Positions 37,981 through 38,401 of a stretch of DNA of 38,401 bases are shown here, one piece after another. Source of the DNA: Deltaproteobacteria bacterium YD0425bin51 (GTDB lineage Bacteria; Desulfobacterota; Desulfobacteria; Desulfobacterales; YD0425bin51); contig PDZS01000043.1 of the NCBI GenBank assembly GCA_002753225.1, positions 1 through 38,401 on the forward strand. The letters run 5' to 3'. The translations under genes were made by a program, and so were the position numbers. Position 1 is the first letter of the stretch, and every line of letters starts with the position of its first letter. The notes below the pieces were generated by a model. The model was given only the letters and a program-made list of their open reading frames with translations, searched no databases and was not told the DNA's origin.

Positions 37981-38085
37981 CTATGTCTTTTGACATTTAT
38001 AACCGCAGACTTTTTTCCCACCGATATTCATGCATTGCTCCCAGCAGAATGTTTTTCCTATTTTAATTCCTGTTTTTGCTTTCAT
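37981..38085 (-). CDS. Small Cys-rich protein with two CxxxC motifs, 34 aa
   Basis: On the minus strand an ATG at 38085 is preceded by AAAGGAG with 6 bases spacing, a strong ribosome binding site. The product starts MKAKTGIKIGKTFCWEQC and ends VCGYKCQKT. Four cysteines form two CxxxC motifs (14/18 and 27/31), separated by a Gly-Lys turn (NIGGKK), which suggests two short helices cross-linked by disulfides or a metal site, as in helical-hairpin mini-proteins. No signal peptide is visible. I do not recognise the family. It faces the flagellin gene convergently and lies just past the flagellin terminator. Confidence 0.6.
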   Translation of the reverse strand: MKAKTGIKIGKTFCWEQCMNIGGKKVCGYKCQKT

Positions 38086-38270
38086 TTGTCTCTCCTTTAG
38101 TTTGTTTTAATATTATTAAAGATTAAATTATAGCCCTATGTTATAATTCAATCATTTAACATGCTAATTTTGTCCCATAATTAACCATATTGATTTGATT
38201 ATAAATTATAATATTCAAATCTTCAAATATCAATTTCAGCATCCTTCAAATTTTATCATACATTTCACAC

Positions 38271-38288
38271 CCTAAAATATATTTTAGG
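38271..38288. repeat. 18-bp perfect palindrome
   Basis: CCTAAAATATATTTTAGG reads the same on both strands. On the + strand it is followed by a T-rich run (TATTTTTTT), so it may be a weak terminator; it could also be an operator between the small Cys-rich gene and the minus-strand ORF ending at 38304. The 38098-38303 stretch otherwise holds nothing I recognise. Confidence 0.4.
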
Positions 38289-38303
38289 CCTATTTTTTTC
38301 ATT

Positions 38304-38401
38304 TTATTTATCTCTCGGCTTTATAAAAATTTCCTCTCTCATTCGCAAAGCCGATAAATATTCCTTTTGCTGTGGTGTTAGTGGTCTATTCAACTTCCGT
38401 T
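38304..38401 (-). CDS. C-terminal fragment of an unknown protein (cut by window edge)
   Basis: A minus-strand frame enters from the right edge (first full codon at 38399-38397) and ends at a TAA at 38304-38306, giving 31 residues including NRPLTPQQKEYLSALRMREE and ending KPRDK. The composition looks like real protein, but the fragment is too short to assign. It could be chance. Confidence 0.35.
   Translation of the reverse strand, partial: RKLNRPLTPQQKEYLSALRMREEIFIKPRDK

Overview
The window is AT-rich DNA (about 70% A+T by eye) from a Gram-negative, flagellated bacterium: it encodes a TolC-type outer-membrane factor and a flagellin. The mix of a nonribosomal peptide synthetase (NRPS) cluster, an Rpn-type PD-(D/E)XK 'transposase', an AAA-like ATPase/nuclease and a stand-alone cyclase domain fits a large-genome uncultured lineage (Desulfobacterota, Nitrospirota, Omnitrophota and Elusimicrobiota are all possible). 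I cannot fix the taxon from sequence alone.

Left part (1-10452): an operon on the + strand. It starts inside a giant NRPS gene that is cut by the left window edge, then a TolC-like gene, then a cyclic-peptide/siderophore-type ABC exporter. The NRPS has a remarkable head: a radical SAM domain and a B12-binding domain run directly into an adenylation (A) domain that has lost its N-terminal part, followed by T-E-C-A-T. A second NRPS gene (23830-34671) begins with a TubC-like docking domain and continues C-A-T-C-A-T-E-C-A-T. Hand-extracted specificity codes suggest an aliphatic residue (D-configured) - Gly - Val - unknown (D-configured) - Thr. No thioesterase or reductase domain is visible.

Middle (about 10420-23835): the exporter and the second NRPS gene are split by about 13.4 kb of unrelated DNA. 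The last 35 bp at the exporter end, which include its stop codon and an overlapping ATG, recur with one mismatch just before NRPS gene 2, where that ATG is the NRPS start. The simplest reading is that exporter and NRPS were once joined by an ATGA overlap and that an island inserted there with duplication of the junction. The island holds an Rpn-family nuclease, a small (possibly broken) Zn-finger/membrane ORF, and a one-direction defence operon: DUF499 ATPase, DUF3780, MNT nucleotidyltransferase, HEPN toxin, DUF1156 DNA methylase, AAA ATPase, small PD-(D/E)XK protein, and a PLD-SNF2 helicase. The DUF499/DUF3780/DUF1156/PLD-helicase set is a recurrent anti-phage-associated array. The MNT-HEPN pair and the much more AT-rich ATPase-nuclease pair look like modules nested inside it.

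Right part (34674-38401): an AAA-like ATPase with a C-terminal PD-(D/E)XK domain starts 2 nt after NRPS gene 2, followed by a class III cyclase-domain protein, a short flagellin with its own ribosome binding site and terminator, a 34-residue protein with two CxxxC motifs on the minus strand, and the 3' end of another minus-strand ORF at the edge. No rRNA, tRNA or CRISPR array was found.
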